Assembly: GCA_965112735.1 (NCBI GenBank)
Contig: OZ218953.1
Span: forward strand, 3,596,001-3,660,000
Reading direction: 5' to 3'
DNA: 64,000 nt
Source: Phaeosaccion multiseriatum
Lineage: Eukaryota > Ochrophyta, other classes
Position 1 is the first letter of the stretch. Each line of letters begins with the position of its first letter. Positions 21,924 to 33,491 of this stretch are shown here, in pieces. The position numbers were made by a program, and so were the translations under genes. The notes below the pieces were generated by a model. It was not told the DNA's origin. It ran no database searches and was given only the letters and a program-made list of their open reading frames with translations.

Positions 21924-22838
21924 TCAAAGTATGGGGTGAAACGCCTGGTCTCCCGTGTAATACACGATGCTCGTTCCGTCTAGACTGGCAATCATGGTGG
22001 AGACGGGCTGGATGAGTGTCCCTGCAGCAGCTTCTGCCTGCACGACGGGAGCCGCAGAAGCCACCGCTAGAGACGCAGCCATAGCTTGCGCCAGTTCCAG
22101 CGGCACTACATCCACGCCGGCATTCATCGGCACCATAGCAACATACACCCTGTTGATGCTCTGCGCGCACTCTGCTGCTGCCGCCGCCGCTGGTGCTGCC
22201 TCCGCCCCCTCAATCGCGCTCTGCCCTTGCCGGGGAGACGCGACGGGTGGGGGCACTGCCACAGGGAGAAACTTGTCGACCAGGACGCAGAAGCCTCGCG
22301 TCTCGCCACCAGACCTTCCGTGTCGAGGAGAAGGAAGGGCGAAGCTCAGGGGCACGCAGGTGGTGAGGCAGAAGTTGGGCTTGCTGCAAAGATCCAAGCA
22401 CAGCTGATGAAGAAGCGTCACATCCAGCCAGTGGTGCGGGCAGGGCCCCGCCGTACTCTCCTGCTGCTTCTCAACTGCAGCGGCGTCCGCGCCTACCAGC
22501 GCGGCGATGGAGGCCAGGGAGGCGGACAGAGAGGGAGGACCGAGCGGCTGCTGGGGCTTCCTGGGCTTCCGCTGCTTTTGCTTGTGCCGCGGCTTCTCCT
22601 CAGCCTTCTCCTCCGCCTTCTCCTCCGCCTTCTCCTCCACCCCCTCCTTCTTCTCCTCTACTTCCTTCTTCTCCTCCTCCCCCTTCGCCTTCTCCTCCTC
22701 CTCCGGTGGCGCAGCACTCTCGGCTGAGGCCATGGATGTGGGTGGGGAAGGAGTCATCCCAAGCGATTCCCAAGCATACGGGCATTCGGTTACGGAAATA
22801 TCTTGCCATTCGATTCGTTTCACCTTGCAGCAAGACAA
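21924..22838 (-). CDS. Hypothetical protein, acidic N-terminus, single exon
   Basis: An open frame of 304 residues with stop at 21924. If translation begins at the ATG at 22731 (context ACATCCATGGCC), the protein starts MASAESAAPPEEEEK. It has a Glu, Lys and Ala-rich region with AEEK repeats, a basic patch (RHKQKQRKPRKPQQP), then a Cys-containing middle (LCLDLCSKPNFCLTTCVPL) and an Ala and Val-rich end. I recognise no domain. The plus-strand shadow frame is also open, so coding status is uncertain. It is head-to-head with the next gene; with the upstream ATG the two starts are only 74 bases apart. Confidence 0.4.
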   Translation of the reverse strand: MSCCKVKRIEWQDISVTECPYAWESLGMTPSPPTSMASAESAAPPEEEEKAKGEEEKKEVEEKKEGVEEKAEEKAEEKAEEKPRHKQKQRKPRKPQQPLGPPSLSASLASIAALVGADAAAVEKQQESTAGPCPHHWLDVTLLHQLCLDLCSKPNFCLTTCVPLSFALPSPRHGRSGGETRGFCVLVDKFLPVAVPPPVASPRQGQSAIEGAEAAPAAAAAAECAQSINRVYVAMVPMNAGVDVVPLELAQAMAASLAVASAAPVVQAEAAAGTLIQPVSTMIASLDGTSIVYYTGDQAFHPIL

Positions 22839-22911
22839 GGGGTAGCAAGAGCAGCAGCAGAAAAAATACGAACCAGAGCAAGGTAGAAAGCCTCAGCAAG
22901 CCATCGAGACT

Positions 22912-25496
22912 ATGCCCAGCACGATGAGGACCGAGAATCAGCGCCTTCGGGGAGGCTACGACTCAATTCCTTCCAGCCATCTCTCAATGGAAAGCATGCA
23001 CCAGAACGAGGGAGGTTTGGGAGCGATGTACCGCAAAACTTCCAGGAAGAGCAAGATCGCCGCGGCTGGCGCTTTGGTTCTGGGAATGAGCGCGCTCTTT
23101 GCTTGGCAGGGGAACAGCAGCACCTCCTCCATCGGCGCGCAGCAGCAGCAGGTGTCTCTCGCCAAGGCCCAACACACTGCACTCCTCAACAGCCTCTCTC
23201 ACAAAACGCAGGCAGTTTCGGGCCACCCGGCGTTACACCACACCGTAAAGGTAAGGCTTTGTGGCAGGTCTTGCGGGGATGCTCGCCCCCCCCCCCCCGC
23301 CCCCCGCCCTCTCACCCCTCCCCCCGCCCTTTATATACCGCTCAGAGTCCGTCGCTCAGCAAGGCCGCGACGCGCCCCACGAGCACCATCCAGCGCAGCG
23401 ACCTCTTCAAGAAGGAGATGACGGCCCACATGACCAGCTCTTCCGCCACCAAGCTCTATGTGGAAGGCCGTCTCTATGCGGACATGGACGACTGCGAGGG
23501 GGGGGAGTCCGCCGCCCTACCGGACACCGGATTTGAGTTTACCCTGGAGGCGGGCGTGTGCACCGCAGTTCTGTCTGACGGCAGCGTGCTCCCCACCACC
23601 TCGTCCTCCTCCAGCGCCGACGTGGACAGCTACGTGGTGCTGGAGTGCAATGCTGACGAGACGGAGATGAAGCTCACCTACTACCTCGAGAGCTCGTGCG
23701 TGCAGGAGGGGGAGTGGTACACATTCACCCCGGGGGCGGAGGAGTGCATCCAGGGCCCTGACAACAGCTGCGCCATCGACGCCTACACCAGCGACTGCTC
23801 CGGAAACATCGACACCTCCTCCACCTTCCACAAGTACAGCCACTCCAAGGCCGAGGAGAGAGGTGCGTAGTTGGTGTGTCGTACTCGTTTAATATGATTG
23901 AGTGAGTCGGGTGGTGTCTTTCTTGGCTGAGGTTGACTTTTGCTCAGCCGCGGCGGCCGAGTGGTCGAGATAGCTTGCCCTCGCTCACTTCAGCTCTCCT
24001 CTGCCACTGCGTCTGCCTCCGTGTACACACCACCCACCAGTGTACGCGCTCAAGACCATGAGTGCCCGCGATCAGCTCCTTCACCAGCGCCTCGAGGCCA
24101 AGCACGTGGTCCCCTCCGAGGTGAGTGACGCCGCACTAAGAGGAGGAGCTTTTGTTCAACTGTCCTTTCCTCCGGCCCTTAGCTACGATTGAATGCGTCC
24201 ATCGCATGTCGGCCTCGGCCCTGGTCTAAGATGCTCTGCCTCTCCTCACCGACACACACCACCACGCCCGCCCACGCGCCATACGCCCTCACACCCGCAC
24301 GCACACACGCACACACGCACACACGCACACACGCACATTTGCATCTACTTGTCTTAGGCGGCTTACAAGATGACGGAGCTGCACCGCGAGAGCGTCAAGG
24401 CCAAGGTGTCTCACCTGATGGACCCCTCCGCCGCCAAGGCCCTCAAGATGAGCAAGGAGGAGTACAACCAACTGGCCAACGAGGTGCTGGACTCCTTCTC
24501 CAGCCCGGTAGTGTACGAGATGGCCCTCAACAACCACGCCTCCAAGCTCAAGAGTCCCTCCATGCGTCGCTCACTGCGCCGCGTCCGGCCCTCAGCAGAG
24601 GCCGGGCCAGAGCAGCAGCAGGGGGAGGAGGAGCAGGAGGACGAGGAGCAGCGCCAGCTGAAGGAGGCCGGGTCCTATGGCGGCGGCTACACCAGCCACT
24701 CCACGCCAAGCGACTACGAGCTGTGGGACGTGGCTTGCATCTACCTGGGCTACTCGTACAGCCTGCTCTTCTACACGGCCAGCTGGACCGCGCAGGTCTG
24801 CACCGACGTCTCTGACCTCGAGTACATTGACCTGGAAGAGGATTGCAGCGGGGTACTGGCAGGCGTCTCCCTCGGGGCCAGCGTGATCGCCGGCACGGCG
24901 TACTTTGAGGAGCTCGGCAACTGCCCCGGGGAGAGTCTTGTGTGGTCGACAGGCGGACTGCTCGACCTCGGTCTGGACGTTGACGTGGACATCGGGACGG
25001 TGTTCGGTTACAACTCGGACGATACCTCAGTGTCCGACCTTATCGCGGTGTCCGTGGGGCTCTCCACAGGGGTTGATGCTGGGGTGAGCATCTTCGAAGT
25101 GAGCGTGTGTGAGGCGGCCGAGTACTTCACTGACGGTGAGTGAGCTTCCATTGGGGGCCCAGTCAAGGGGCTGTGTTGTCTCCGTCATTGTCTTTTTTCT
25201 TCTTGTGTGACTCCATCTGGATGCTCATTGTCGCGATCCTTTGCTTCCCGCCCTCCCTCCCTTCCTTTCTCCCTTGCAGACGACGATGACGATGATGACG
25301 ATGATTACGACGATGACGACGATGATGACGGTGAGAGAACTCACACACACATACACGCACACACGCCCACACACACACCGGGGTGGCCCGGCCCTAATGT
25401 ACCCCTCATGACGTGCCTATATTGAGCCCTCCTCTGCCTCTTTGCTCGTCTCTCTCCCCCGTAGATGATGATGACGACGACGATTGGTGGTGGTAA
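22912..25496 (+). CDS. Type II membrane or secreted protein with Asp-rich, Trp-ended tail
   Basis: Six exons fit in phase: 22912-23250, 23346-23862, 24041-24120, 24358-25135, 25280-25330 and 25465-25496, giving 598 residues. A short basic N-terminus (MYRKTSRKSK) precedes one hydrophobic segment (AAAGALVLGMSALFAW, about residues 48-63), so it is either a signal anchor or an uncleaved leader; the rest would be lumenal or outside. Cys pairs recur in the ectodomain (AGVCTAVL, VLECNADE, SSCVQEGEW, DVACIYLGY, NCPGES, VSVCEAAEY), which suggests disulfides. A Gln and Glu-rich linker divides two regions. The end is a run of Asp broken by one Tyr and finishing in Trp-Trp-Trp, spread over three exons with both introns cutting Asp codons. 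I do not recognise the family. Confidence 0.75.
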
Positions 25497-26220
25497 AGGT
25501 GTGGTGGGGCTAGCCCCACAGCGCCTCTTTACTCGACTTGTCGCTGGGGGTGATGGAGAGCAGACTCCGAGGCTTGGAGCCTTACCCTACTCACCGTAAG
25601 GCGGCTGGCTGGGTGACTTGCCAGCCGTCCTTCGAACCTGAAGTTTGAGTTTAAAGTTGCCACGGGGCGGGCCGAGATGCGCCTCGCTCCCAAGTGAGTG
25701 AGGGATGGGCGGCCGCCGTCGCGTCAGTCACGAGGGGCCACCTCATCCTCATGTCATGTGCCCATGTGTGTGTTACGTTCTTTGATAACGACCGTGTGCC
25801 GAGTGTATGTATGTTCCATGATGTGATGTATGTAAAGTGTGGAAGTATAGGACGGCAGAGAGCAGAGGGCCGGAGGGACAGGGGGAGGGTCACTGCCGTT
25901 ACCGTCGAGAGAGGGGCCACTTGCACGTATTTCGAAGGCTTGAGCGCCTTCTTTTTTTCCTTGTATGTTACTATGTTCAGCTGGCATTTATTAAATTAAA
26001 ATAAAGTCTCTTGTGTATTGAGAGAAAAAACAGAAGACCAAAATTGATGCATCTAGTGATGCAATCCCGGTTTACGCCCCCTTTATACGGTCCACCCACC
26101 CATCCACATCGGCACTCAGTCCGTCCGTCCGCCCGTCCGTCCGTCCGTCCGTCAGTCAGTCTGTCAGTCAGCCCCAACTCGTCCGCTTGGATATACTACT
26201 GTGAACAGTCGGTCCATACC
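25497..26220. other. Convergent intergenic region
   Basis: The flanking genes end towards each other. An AATAAA lies at about 26000 on the plus strand and may be a poly(A) signal for the left gene. A (CCGT)n / (CAGT)n stretch lies at 26116-26170. No gene seen. Confidence 0.4.
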
Positions 26221-26869
26221 TCAACAAAACACTTCAACGTTCATCTGCGCCTTGAGAGCAGCACACCTCAGGGCCTTTACCCACCCCTCCAGCTCCTCGG
26301 TCCGGCACCAGAACACCTCCTCCTGCTCCCTCACCAGCTTGCCTGTGTGTGTAACCGCCGCCTTTGACGAGGAGGACGAAGAGACGGACAGGGAGGAGTC
26401 CGTACGGGGCAGCGGCTTTTGTTCCTTCTGCTGATGCGCCGCCGCTTCACCCGTCCCCGCGGCCGCCCCTGTGGCGACGATTGCGCCCGTGTCTCCATCT
26501 TCCCTGGTGAGCACGACCTTGAAGCCTCGTGTCACGCCGGGCCGCTGCATGCTCTCCTCCATGTCCACCTCGTCGATGGTGGCGATGCAGGCGAGTGGTA
26601 GCACCTCTGAGGGGAGCTCGTCTTGTCGGCCTGAGGGGGGGGGGGGGGCGGTGGGGAGCAGCGGCACACCGCGCAGAGGCAGGGTTTGTGTAACGAGGAT
26701 TGTTTGGTCTGGGGGGGAGGGTGCAAGTGTGAAGGCATCGCAATTAAGGGCATGGTGGGCGGTGGTGGCGTGGACCTCTCTTTTCAAGTCACGAAAGGGG
26801 GGGGGGGGAACTGGGAGGATCCACATAAAGGGCTCTCCATGCTAAGCCCCCCCCCCCGGCCCCCAATGT

Positions 26870-26934
<65 letters not shown>

Positions 26935-28248
26935 CGCGGCCCACCTGTGTGCAAGAGCATCGTGTTCTCCTCCACCGTCCCCCAGCAGTCGTGCCAGCCC
27001 GCGCTACCAAAGATATACTTGGAGGGCATCCAGCGCATAAGCGGCCCACAGCGGCCGCGCGAGTAGGGCAGGCCCCTCAGGCTCAGCTGCAGGGAGGCGC
27101 AGGGGGGGCTCGCCTCCCCGCCCTCCTCTCCCTCCGCCTCTCCCCCGCCCTGGTACTGGCTCTTGGCCCACTTCTTCCAGCGGCTGCCCTTGCCCTTCCT
27201 CTTGGCAGCCGCGGCGGCCTGCTGTTGTGCTTTGCTTGACTCCAGCCCCAGCTTCTTGCCCAACTTATTGAGCGCAAACCCAAACTTCTCGCGCAGCTCC
27301 TCTCGCCCTGTGGGAAGGTTCACATTGTCCTCCCCATCTGTATCACCAACATCGCCACCATCGTCGCCAGAATCCTCCTTACTGTCCTCGTCCGTGCCCG
27401 TCGTGGGCGGTGGCGGCGGCACCTCCCCTGTGAGACCAATGTGCTCCCCTTCGAGAAGGTCCAGCGTGAAGGTGGACTTGCTCAAGCCCATGAGCCGCTT
27501 CTGATCCGACATGCGGAACCCGCCCTGAGCCAGCACCGTGTCAGCTCCCACTGTGCTCTTGTCGACGACGGACACCACCACCCACGCGTCCCGACTGACC
27601 CCGGTGAGCAGCAGCTCCTCTGCCCAAATGGCCCTACCGGTCAACGGGGCCACCTGGGGGAGGAAGGAAGGAGGAGTGCGGCGGACGGGCGGGAGGGGCG
27701 CAAAGGTATACGTACATGAGAGAGACAGAGCATGATGTCTCCCTGGGGGTGGGATTCAGATAATGCGTGGGGTATGGGCCGACAGGAAGGCCATAAAGTA
27801 CTGTACATCTGAGCCTGAATAGACAATTCGACAGAATACGGGCGACGCTGCCTCTTGGCTGTTGTCACGGGGTTCTTCCCCCCTCCCCTGCGTGGGCCTT
27901 TGCTTCCTCACCTCCTCCTGGATGGCGGTCCGCCTCACGCACATGATGCCGTCACTGCCCGGCGCTTCGAAGGCACTCAAAGGACCCTCCCACCCCTCAG
28001 GAGGGTTCACAGGGGCGGCGTTCAATGCCTTGGGATCCAGTGCCACCACCAACACGTATGGATCCAAAGTGGAGCTCAGAGAGGCTTTCAGCGAGGCCGT
28101 GAGAGAGGAGACTCCGTCGTTAGGAGGAAGTGTTGTTGCGGCATGGACCTTCAGATACACCGGCTGCACACCCAGGCGCTCCGCCATAAGCCTTCTCGCT
28201 GCGATGCCCCTCGCCATGCGCTGGAGCTGGGTGGCTGCCACATCCTCT
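26221..28248 (-). CDS. IQ-C2-PH protein, 5' end missing
   Basis: Three exons fit in phase: 27912-28248, 26945-27653 and 26221-26630, giving 484 residues from an acceptor at 28249. It begins with an IQ-type motif (ATQLQRMARGIAARRL), which binds calmodulin-like proteins. A C2 domain follows, split by the first intron (VYLKVHAATTLPP ... LDPYVLVVAL ... AIWAEELLLTG ... DAWVVVSVVD); C2 domains bind membranes, often with calcium. After an acidic and Lys-rich linker is a PH domain with the start WHDCWGTVEENTMLLHTG and the end EEVFWCRTEELEGWVKALR, whose Trp is the conserved PH Trp. The order suggests a membrane-binding signalling or trafficking protein. An upstream exon ending in phase 2 is needed; I could not place it. 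A (TG)n run lies in the last intron. Confidence 0.75.
26873..26930. repeat. (TG)n microsatellite in the last intron of the IQ-C2-PH gene
   Basis: About 28 TG units, reading (CA)n on the sense strand, just after the donor at 26944. Confidence 0.95.
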
Positions 28249-29184
28249 CTGCAAGAGGGGGGGGGGGGGGGTTGGGAGTATTAGAAGGGCTCCTAGCTTT
28301 GCAGAGAAGGGCTCCATATCAGTGAGTGAGTGAGTGAGTGAGAGAGGGAGGCAGTGATGGAGTGAAGCAGCGATAGAGTGAGAGATGGACAGAAGGAGAG
28401 AGGGAGGGAGGGAGGCAGTGAGTGAGTGAGGGAGTGAGGCAGTTCGCGATTGAGGCAGTGAGTGATACACTGAGGGAGTGAGAAAGTTTCATTGTGTGTA
28501 ACAATACGTACATGCTGGCTCCCTTAATCACGTGTGGGTGAGATGCGAAGTGCCCCTGACCTGGCGTGAGTTTAGAGGAACGCTTCACGTCCTCGCTTGG
28601 CAGACACAAACAACTCATAGTGGAGCTGGAATCGGAGCTGCCAAACCAGAACAAAAAAAAAGATTTCCCAGAAGGATTTTTGCTCCTGCCGCTTCCTGTT
28701 CTGCAAGGCACGCGGTGGACCGCTCCTCCTCTTCTGTCTCAGCTCACTGAGATCCGCGCGAGGCCTTCTGTGGCTTGCCTCTTGCTTCGCTAAGGCTCAA
28801 GATGCACCGTAAGCTTTGGATACAAGAAGAATAGGTCTGTTCCTTTTCTTCAAGGCGCACGATACAGCCTCCGTTCTCCTCTTCAACTTGAGCCCTTTGA
28901 CATCGGCGTTGAGGCCGTCCTGCAGTGGTGTTGTAGGTATGCCAGGGAAGGAGAAAGGCTGCTTTAAAAGACCTCCCTCTCGGTCGGATCAGAAGATCGA
29001 ATATCATCGACTTTTTGTTTTTGGAGTACCTCGACGTTTTTTTCTGTAACCAAACCTCCTCCTCCTCCCTTTGATCTCTCCCTTTTCTACACACAGGCAG
29101 GTACAATGTGAAAAGGAGACGAAGGCTCTGAAAGGTACTCCCCTGGTACTGCTTCATCAGCACAAACAACCATAGGAAGGGATC
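28249..29184. other. Unresolved region; likely 5' exons of the IQ-C2-PH gene
   Basis: Begins with a poly-G run (poly-C then TTGCAG on the minus strand, the acceptor at 28249). Then comes a (GTGA)n stretch at 28319-28490. Minus-strand frames at 28560-28620 and 28880-29270 contain plausible-looking peptides, but no set of splice sites joined them in phase. A plus-strand gene starts at 29185. Confidence 0.3.
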
Positions 29185-32100
29185 ATGAGTGCTCTGCGAG
29201 TGGCGACACTCTCGGTGGACTTGGTCCTGCAGCTTGCTCTTGCCGGAATAGACTGCACCAGTGAGGGCCAATCACTTCGCGTAAGATCCTCCGTCCAGCC
29301 TGAAGGTGAGGCAGGTCGTGAGTGAGGATGAGACAGGAAGAACTTGAAGGGCTGACACTTGGCTGAGGGGACGGGCACGTAAGACGGCTTTTCCCGTTCC
29401 ACTTGAGAGTGGGATACTCACTCCCGCCTCCCCCTCCTCCCCCCTATCCTCGAGCAGAGGTTCTGCTAGCTCTCTTGAGTCGCGATGGAGAGGGCGGCCT
29501 CCACTTGCATGTGACGACGGCAAACTTCGAGAAGGGCACCGAAGAGCAGCAGCAGCAGCCGCCGCCACCGCAGGATGAGAGCAAGAGCGGTCCAGTCGGG
29601 AAAGCCGAAGCTAACCCGGTGGACCGGACCGAGCTCGAGCAGGCCAGGAAGAATGCCTTCGCCGAGCTCCAAGTCTCCGCCAAGGGCGCCCTCGAGAAGG
29701 CGGAGGCCGACCAAGTAAGGGGCGCGAAGTAGAGTAGAGGCGTCGGTTGCTCTTCTGTACAGTACGCAGGCAGTGGAGGATGGTTTTGCATCGTCTTTGC
29801 AAGCCTCTCTCATTCATTCCTCTCTCCCTCGTACAACGCAACAACCGATCTCTGCACCACTCAGCGTCGCCTGTTCAAACTGGCCGAGGACCAGGCCGCG
29901 GCTCACGAGGACCTCTCACGCCGGGCCGGCTCGGCTATGCGGAAAGCGTCCGCGACAGCATGGCTGATTACTGCAGGGCGACGAGGCGCGGCCTTCCAAG
30001 CCCTGCAGGAGCGAGCGCAGCGGCAAGTTCGCTTCGAGCAACGACGCCAAGACGCCGCTCGCTGCCTCAGATACCAAGTCCAGAGGGAAGACGCGCGACA
30101 GGCTCTCGGGGCCTCCGTGAGGCGCTGCTACGAGTTCCTCCACCTAGAGCTGCTCGGCCGCAGAGCCGTTGCGGCGGATTCACTCCACCGCTGGGGCCGA
30201 GACGCCGTGCGGCACGATGAGCGGCGATGGTCAGTCAGTCTATCTGAAAATCGTCAGCCAGTCCTCTGTCCGTCAATCAGTCAGTCCTTCACTCATTCTC
30301 TCCCTCTCTCCCTTCCTCCCTTCCTTAGGCACGCCCTGCGCGAGCTGCGCAGCAGCGGGCGGCGTGCGGCGGCCGTGGAGGCGCTGAGGCAGGACGGGAG
30401 GCGCGCACAGGACCACTTGGAGCGGCGCCACGAGGCCTTCAGGGCTCTCTCGCTCAAGGCGCGCCATGTAGGGGCCTCCCAGGACCTGCGCGTAGCGGCG
30501 GCCCGAGCCCATGCGCTGTGTGAGTTGCAGTACATGGGTCGGAGGGCCGCAGAGGCCAGTGAGGCCTGTGCCAATGGAGACAAAGGTGGGTGTGGAGGAA
30601 CAGGGACGGACGAGGCATAGACAGGGAGAGGCAGGTAGGCACAGACAGGGACAGGCAGGAAGGCGCCGACGCGAGAGGGAGACGGCGGCGGGCGGCGCAC
30701 ACCACAGGAGGAGGCTCAAACGCTGATACTTTTTCTCCGTGCCCCTTCCCCGCCCCCATCCTCCGCAGCTCTGGGCGCTCTCTCTCCGGTTGGGTCGGCA
30801 GTGCGCGCCGCTCGCCTCCGTCGTCAGGAGCTCAACTCGCGCAACTCGCAGCGAATGTTACGTAAGTGCTCACAAGAGGTAGTAGCGAAAGGCGCCTACA
30901 CTCTCGCTACAAGAGAACCGCCGCTCTTGTTCACTCTTGCTCAATCACTCTACTGTTCGATCGCTCCACGTGTCTCCTCCACCTTGCTCCTCACTTCTCT
31001 GTCCCATGCATCCCCTCTCGTCTCTCCCCACACAGGCAACCACGTGGAGGGCAAGGAGGTCCCCCAAGTGTCGAGCGCCTCCTCCAACACAGCGTGGCAG
31101 GCCTCCAAGCGGCACTGGCAGCGCAGCGGCATCCCCAGCGGGCAAGGCTCCAGCGAGTACAAGGAGCTGTGGCTGGGCAGTCTGCACGCCCTCGCCAACT
31201 CGTACGCGTGCGACAAGGAGGACGGAGAGCGGCGCATGCGCAAAAGCACGTACGAGGTGCGGCGTTGCGACCCGTCGGGAAGGATGAGCAACGAGGAGGC
31301 CTTTGCGCTGCTGGCCTCTGTGGGCGGGGCGGTAGGGGAGGCGTGCGGGGTGTCACTGGCCTCGGACAAGGCGCTAAGGGAGGCCGAGGTCGTCTGCGAG
31401 TGAGTAGTAGTGCTTTTGTGGGGAGGGGTTGGGCTGTTGGTTGGGTTATACGTTGGGGCGAACGGCGGTGGTGCAGCAGCAGAATCTCTTGCTCTTCGCA
31501 CGACGAAGGGGGCCGAGGGGGCCTGAACGCGGAGGATGCCTTGCCTTGAGCTGCTCGCTAGTGGGTGGAGAGGTCTCGCCTCCTCGCCTGTCGCCGACCT
31601 CCTCGTGCATATTCTCCTCACCCTGTGCTCCACTCCCTCCCCCCCTGCCCTCCTCTCGCCCTCCAGGATGCTTGACGTGGGACGCTTCCTGGATGCCGTC
31701 CGGGAGCGTACCATCACCACGTACACGCCGAACACGCACACCCACACGCACACCAGCCGTTTGACCTCCTCCTCGGGCGCCCGGGGAGGAAGCACATCAA
31801 CTCGGAAGCCGATGAGAGGAGAGGACTCGAGTCAGCAGTCTGTGGGCACTGCTGGCAACTGTTGGAGTGTGGACAGCAGCCAGTCTGTGGGGAGTCTGGA
31901 GAGCCTCGGGAGCCTCGCTGAGGGTGTTGGTGTACCATGGCCGAGGCGCCATGACCGCCGCTGCTCAGACGACAGGAGGACTAGCACGGAGGGCGGGGGG
32001 CGGGAGGGTAGCGGAAGCAGGAGGAGGAGGAGCAGCACCCGAAGCAGCAGCAGCAGCAGCAGCAGACGGGCATCACAGGCCAACAAGACCCACTCCGCGG

Positions 32101-33272
32101 AAGGGGGTCTGGGGTGGGTGGACGAGGAGAGCGGACACCGTCGGAGAAGCAAGCGCTCTCGTTCTCCAGAGAACTCCGGATCCGGACGCTCGGCCGCGCT
32201 CAGCCCCCTGGGGGCCCCAGCTGGGGCTCCAGAGGTACGTATGAAGCTTGCGTAGTGTCTCCATTCTTCTCTCCTCCTCTTTCTTTACACGCCCCGGCTC
32301 CTCCCTCCCGTCACTTGAGTACCTCCATACACGACACCACTCCACACCACAACACCCGTCGCTCAGCCCGCCCGCCCTCTGCCCATCCACCCACCACTGC
32401 CACTGCCACTGCAGATGAACAGAGCCTGCCCCAGCACTGAGTCTGCCTCGCCACCCCTCCCCTCGCTGGCGGCCGACACGCTCGGGCACTACCAACTATC
32501 ATTGCTGCAACTGCCCGAGGGAGAGGGAGACTCGTCCGTGGGCAGCGCGGAGGGCAGCGCGGAACGTGGCTTGAAGGGCGCTCCTTCTCTCCGCTGCTCG
32601 CAGGCGTCCGTCTTGTCGCTGCGCGCCTCTTGCAAAGCTTCTCCCGGGGCGGCAAAAGCATCTCCGGGGGGGGGGACAGAAACCGCGTAAGTCCCACACA
32701 CAGTCACCCTTTCCCCTCCCACACACTCACTCTCACTCACGACTTATGATGTGTTTCTCCTCCCACACACTCACTCTCACTCACGACTTATGATGTGTTT
32801 CTCCTCCCACACACTCACTCTCACTCACGACTTATGATGTGTTTCTCCTCCCCCTCCCTCCGCCCTCTGGGGTTCCTCCCCTTGCCCAAGCAGGCGGAGC
32901 AGCAGCGTGTGCAGTGCCTGTAGCGACAGCAGCAACAGAATGACGATGATGGAGCACCGGCAGGGAGGGAGGCCCGAGGCGGGCGTGGGCAGCGGCCGAG
33001 TGGGAGTGGTCGGACACCCCAGCAGGGGAGGGGGCGGCAAAAAGAAGAGAGGGAGACCCAAGAAGAAGAAGGAACCGACGGACTGGAGTAGCTTTGCGTG
33101 CTACGGGAAAGAGCGTGGCGGGGGCGACAATGGCTTGCCCTTGGTGACCACTGTGGACAGGCTCATCGCACCTGCGCTGCGGGTGGGGCCCCAGCAGCGG
33201 CTGGAGAAGGACAGGGAGGTGGTGAGCACTTTGCTCGCCCGATGGGACTTTGCAAGGGTGCACGCCTACTGA
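29185..33272 (+). CDS. Basic helical protein with AT-hook near the C-terminus
   Basis: Nine exons fit in phase: 29185-29305, 29458-29714, 29865-30229, 30329-30585, 30769-30861, 31036-31399, 31667-32234, 32415-32686 and 32894-33272, giving 891 residues. Residues 80-400 are long, Ala and Arg-rich helices with a loose repeat of the type L..LGRRA..A..L (LELLGRRAVAADSL, ELRSSGRRAAAVEAL, LQYMGRRAAEASEA). A middle block (YKELWLGSLHALANSYACD ... MSNEEAFALLASVGGAVGEA) may be a folded domain. Ser and Arg-rich stretches follow. Near residue 815 is an AT-hook core, KKRGRPKKKK, which binds the minor groove of AT-rich DNA. The nucleus is therefore a likely site. The overall family is not recognised. Confidence 0.75.
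32716..32849 (+). repeat. 44-bp minisatellite, three copies, in the last intron of the AT-hook gene
   Basis: Three nearly identical units, each containing CACTCACTCTCACTCACGAC and TTATGATGTGTTTCTCC. Confidence 0.95.
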
Positions 33273-33491
33273 CTGACTGCTTCGCTGACTTGGATGAAGT
33301 GAATATAATTCATTCACTGTTCGCTCACTTGTTGTTGCATTCATTCATCGTTGCAACGAGGACAAGAAGGAAGTGTGCAAGACTTTGCAAAATAAACAAA
33401 AATTCAATTGATGTGTGGTGCGTGCACTGGGACGGCCCAAGGCGGTCTACTCCTCTGAAGCTTCGGCCATTCCAGAAGAAGAAGAAAAGAC

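Noticed and set aside
23946-24040. Sequence like the D-arm of tRNA-Ser (GGCCGAGTGGTCGAG)
   Set aside because: No acceptor-stem pairing and no T-arm (GGTTCGAATCC) follow. It lies inside an intron.
28744-29271. A 175-residue minus-strand frame upstream of the IQ-C2-PH gene
   Set aside because: Parts look coding, but I could not join them to anything in phase. Reported only as an unresolved region.
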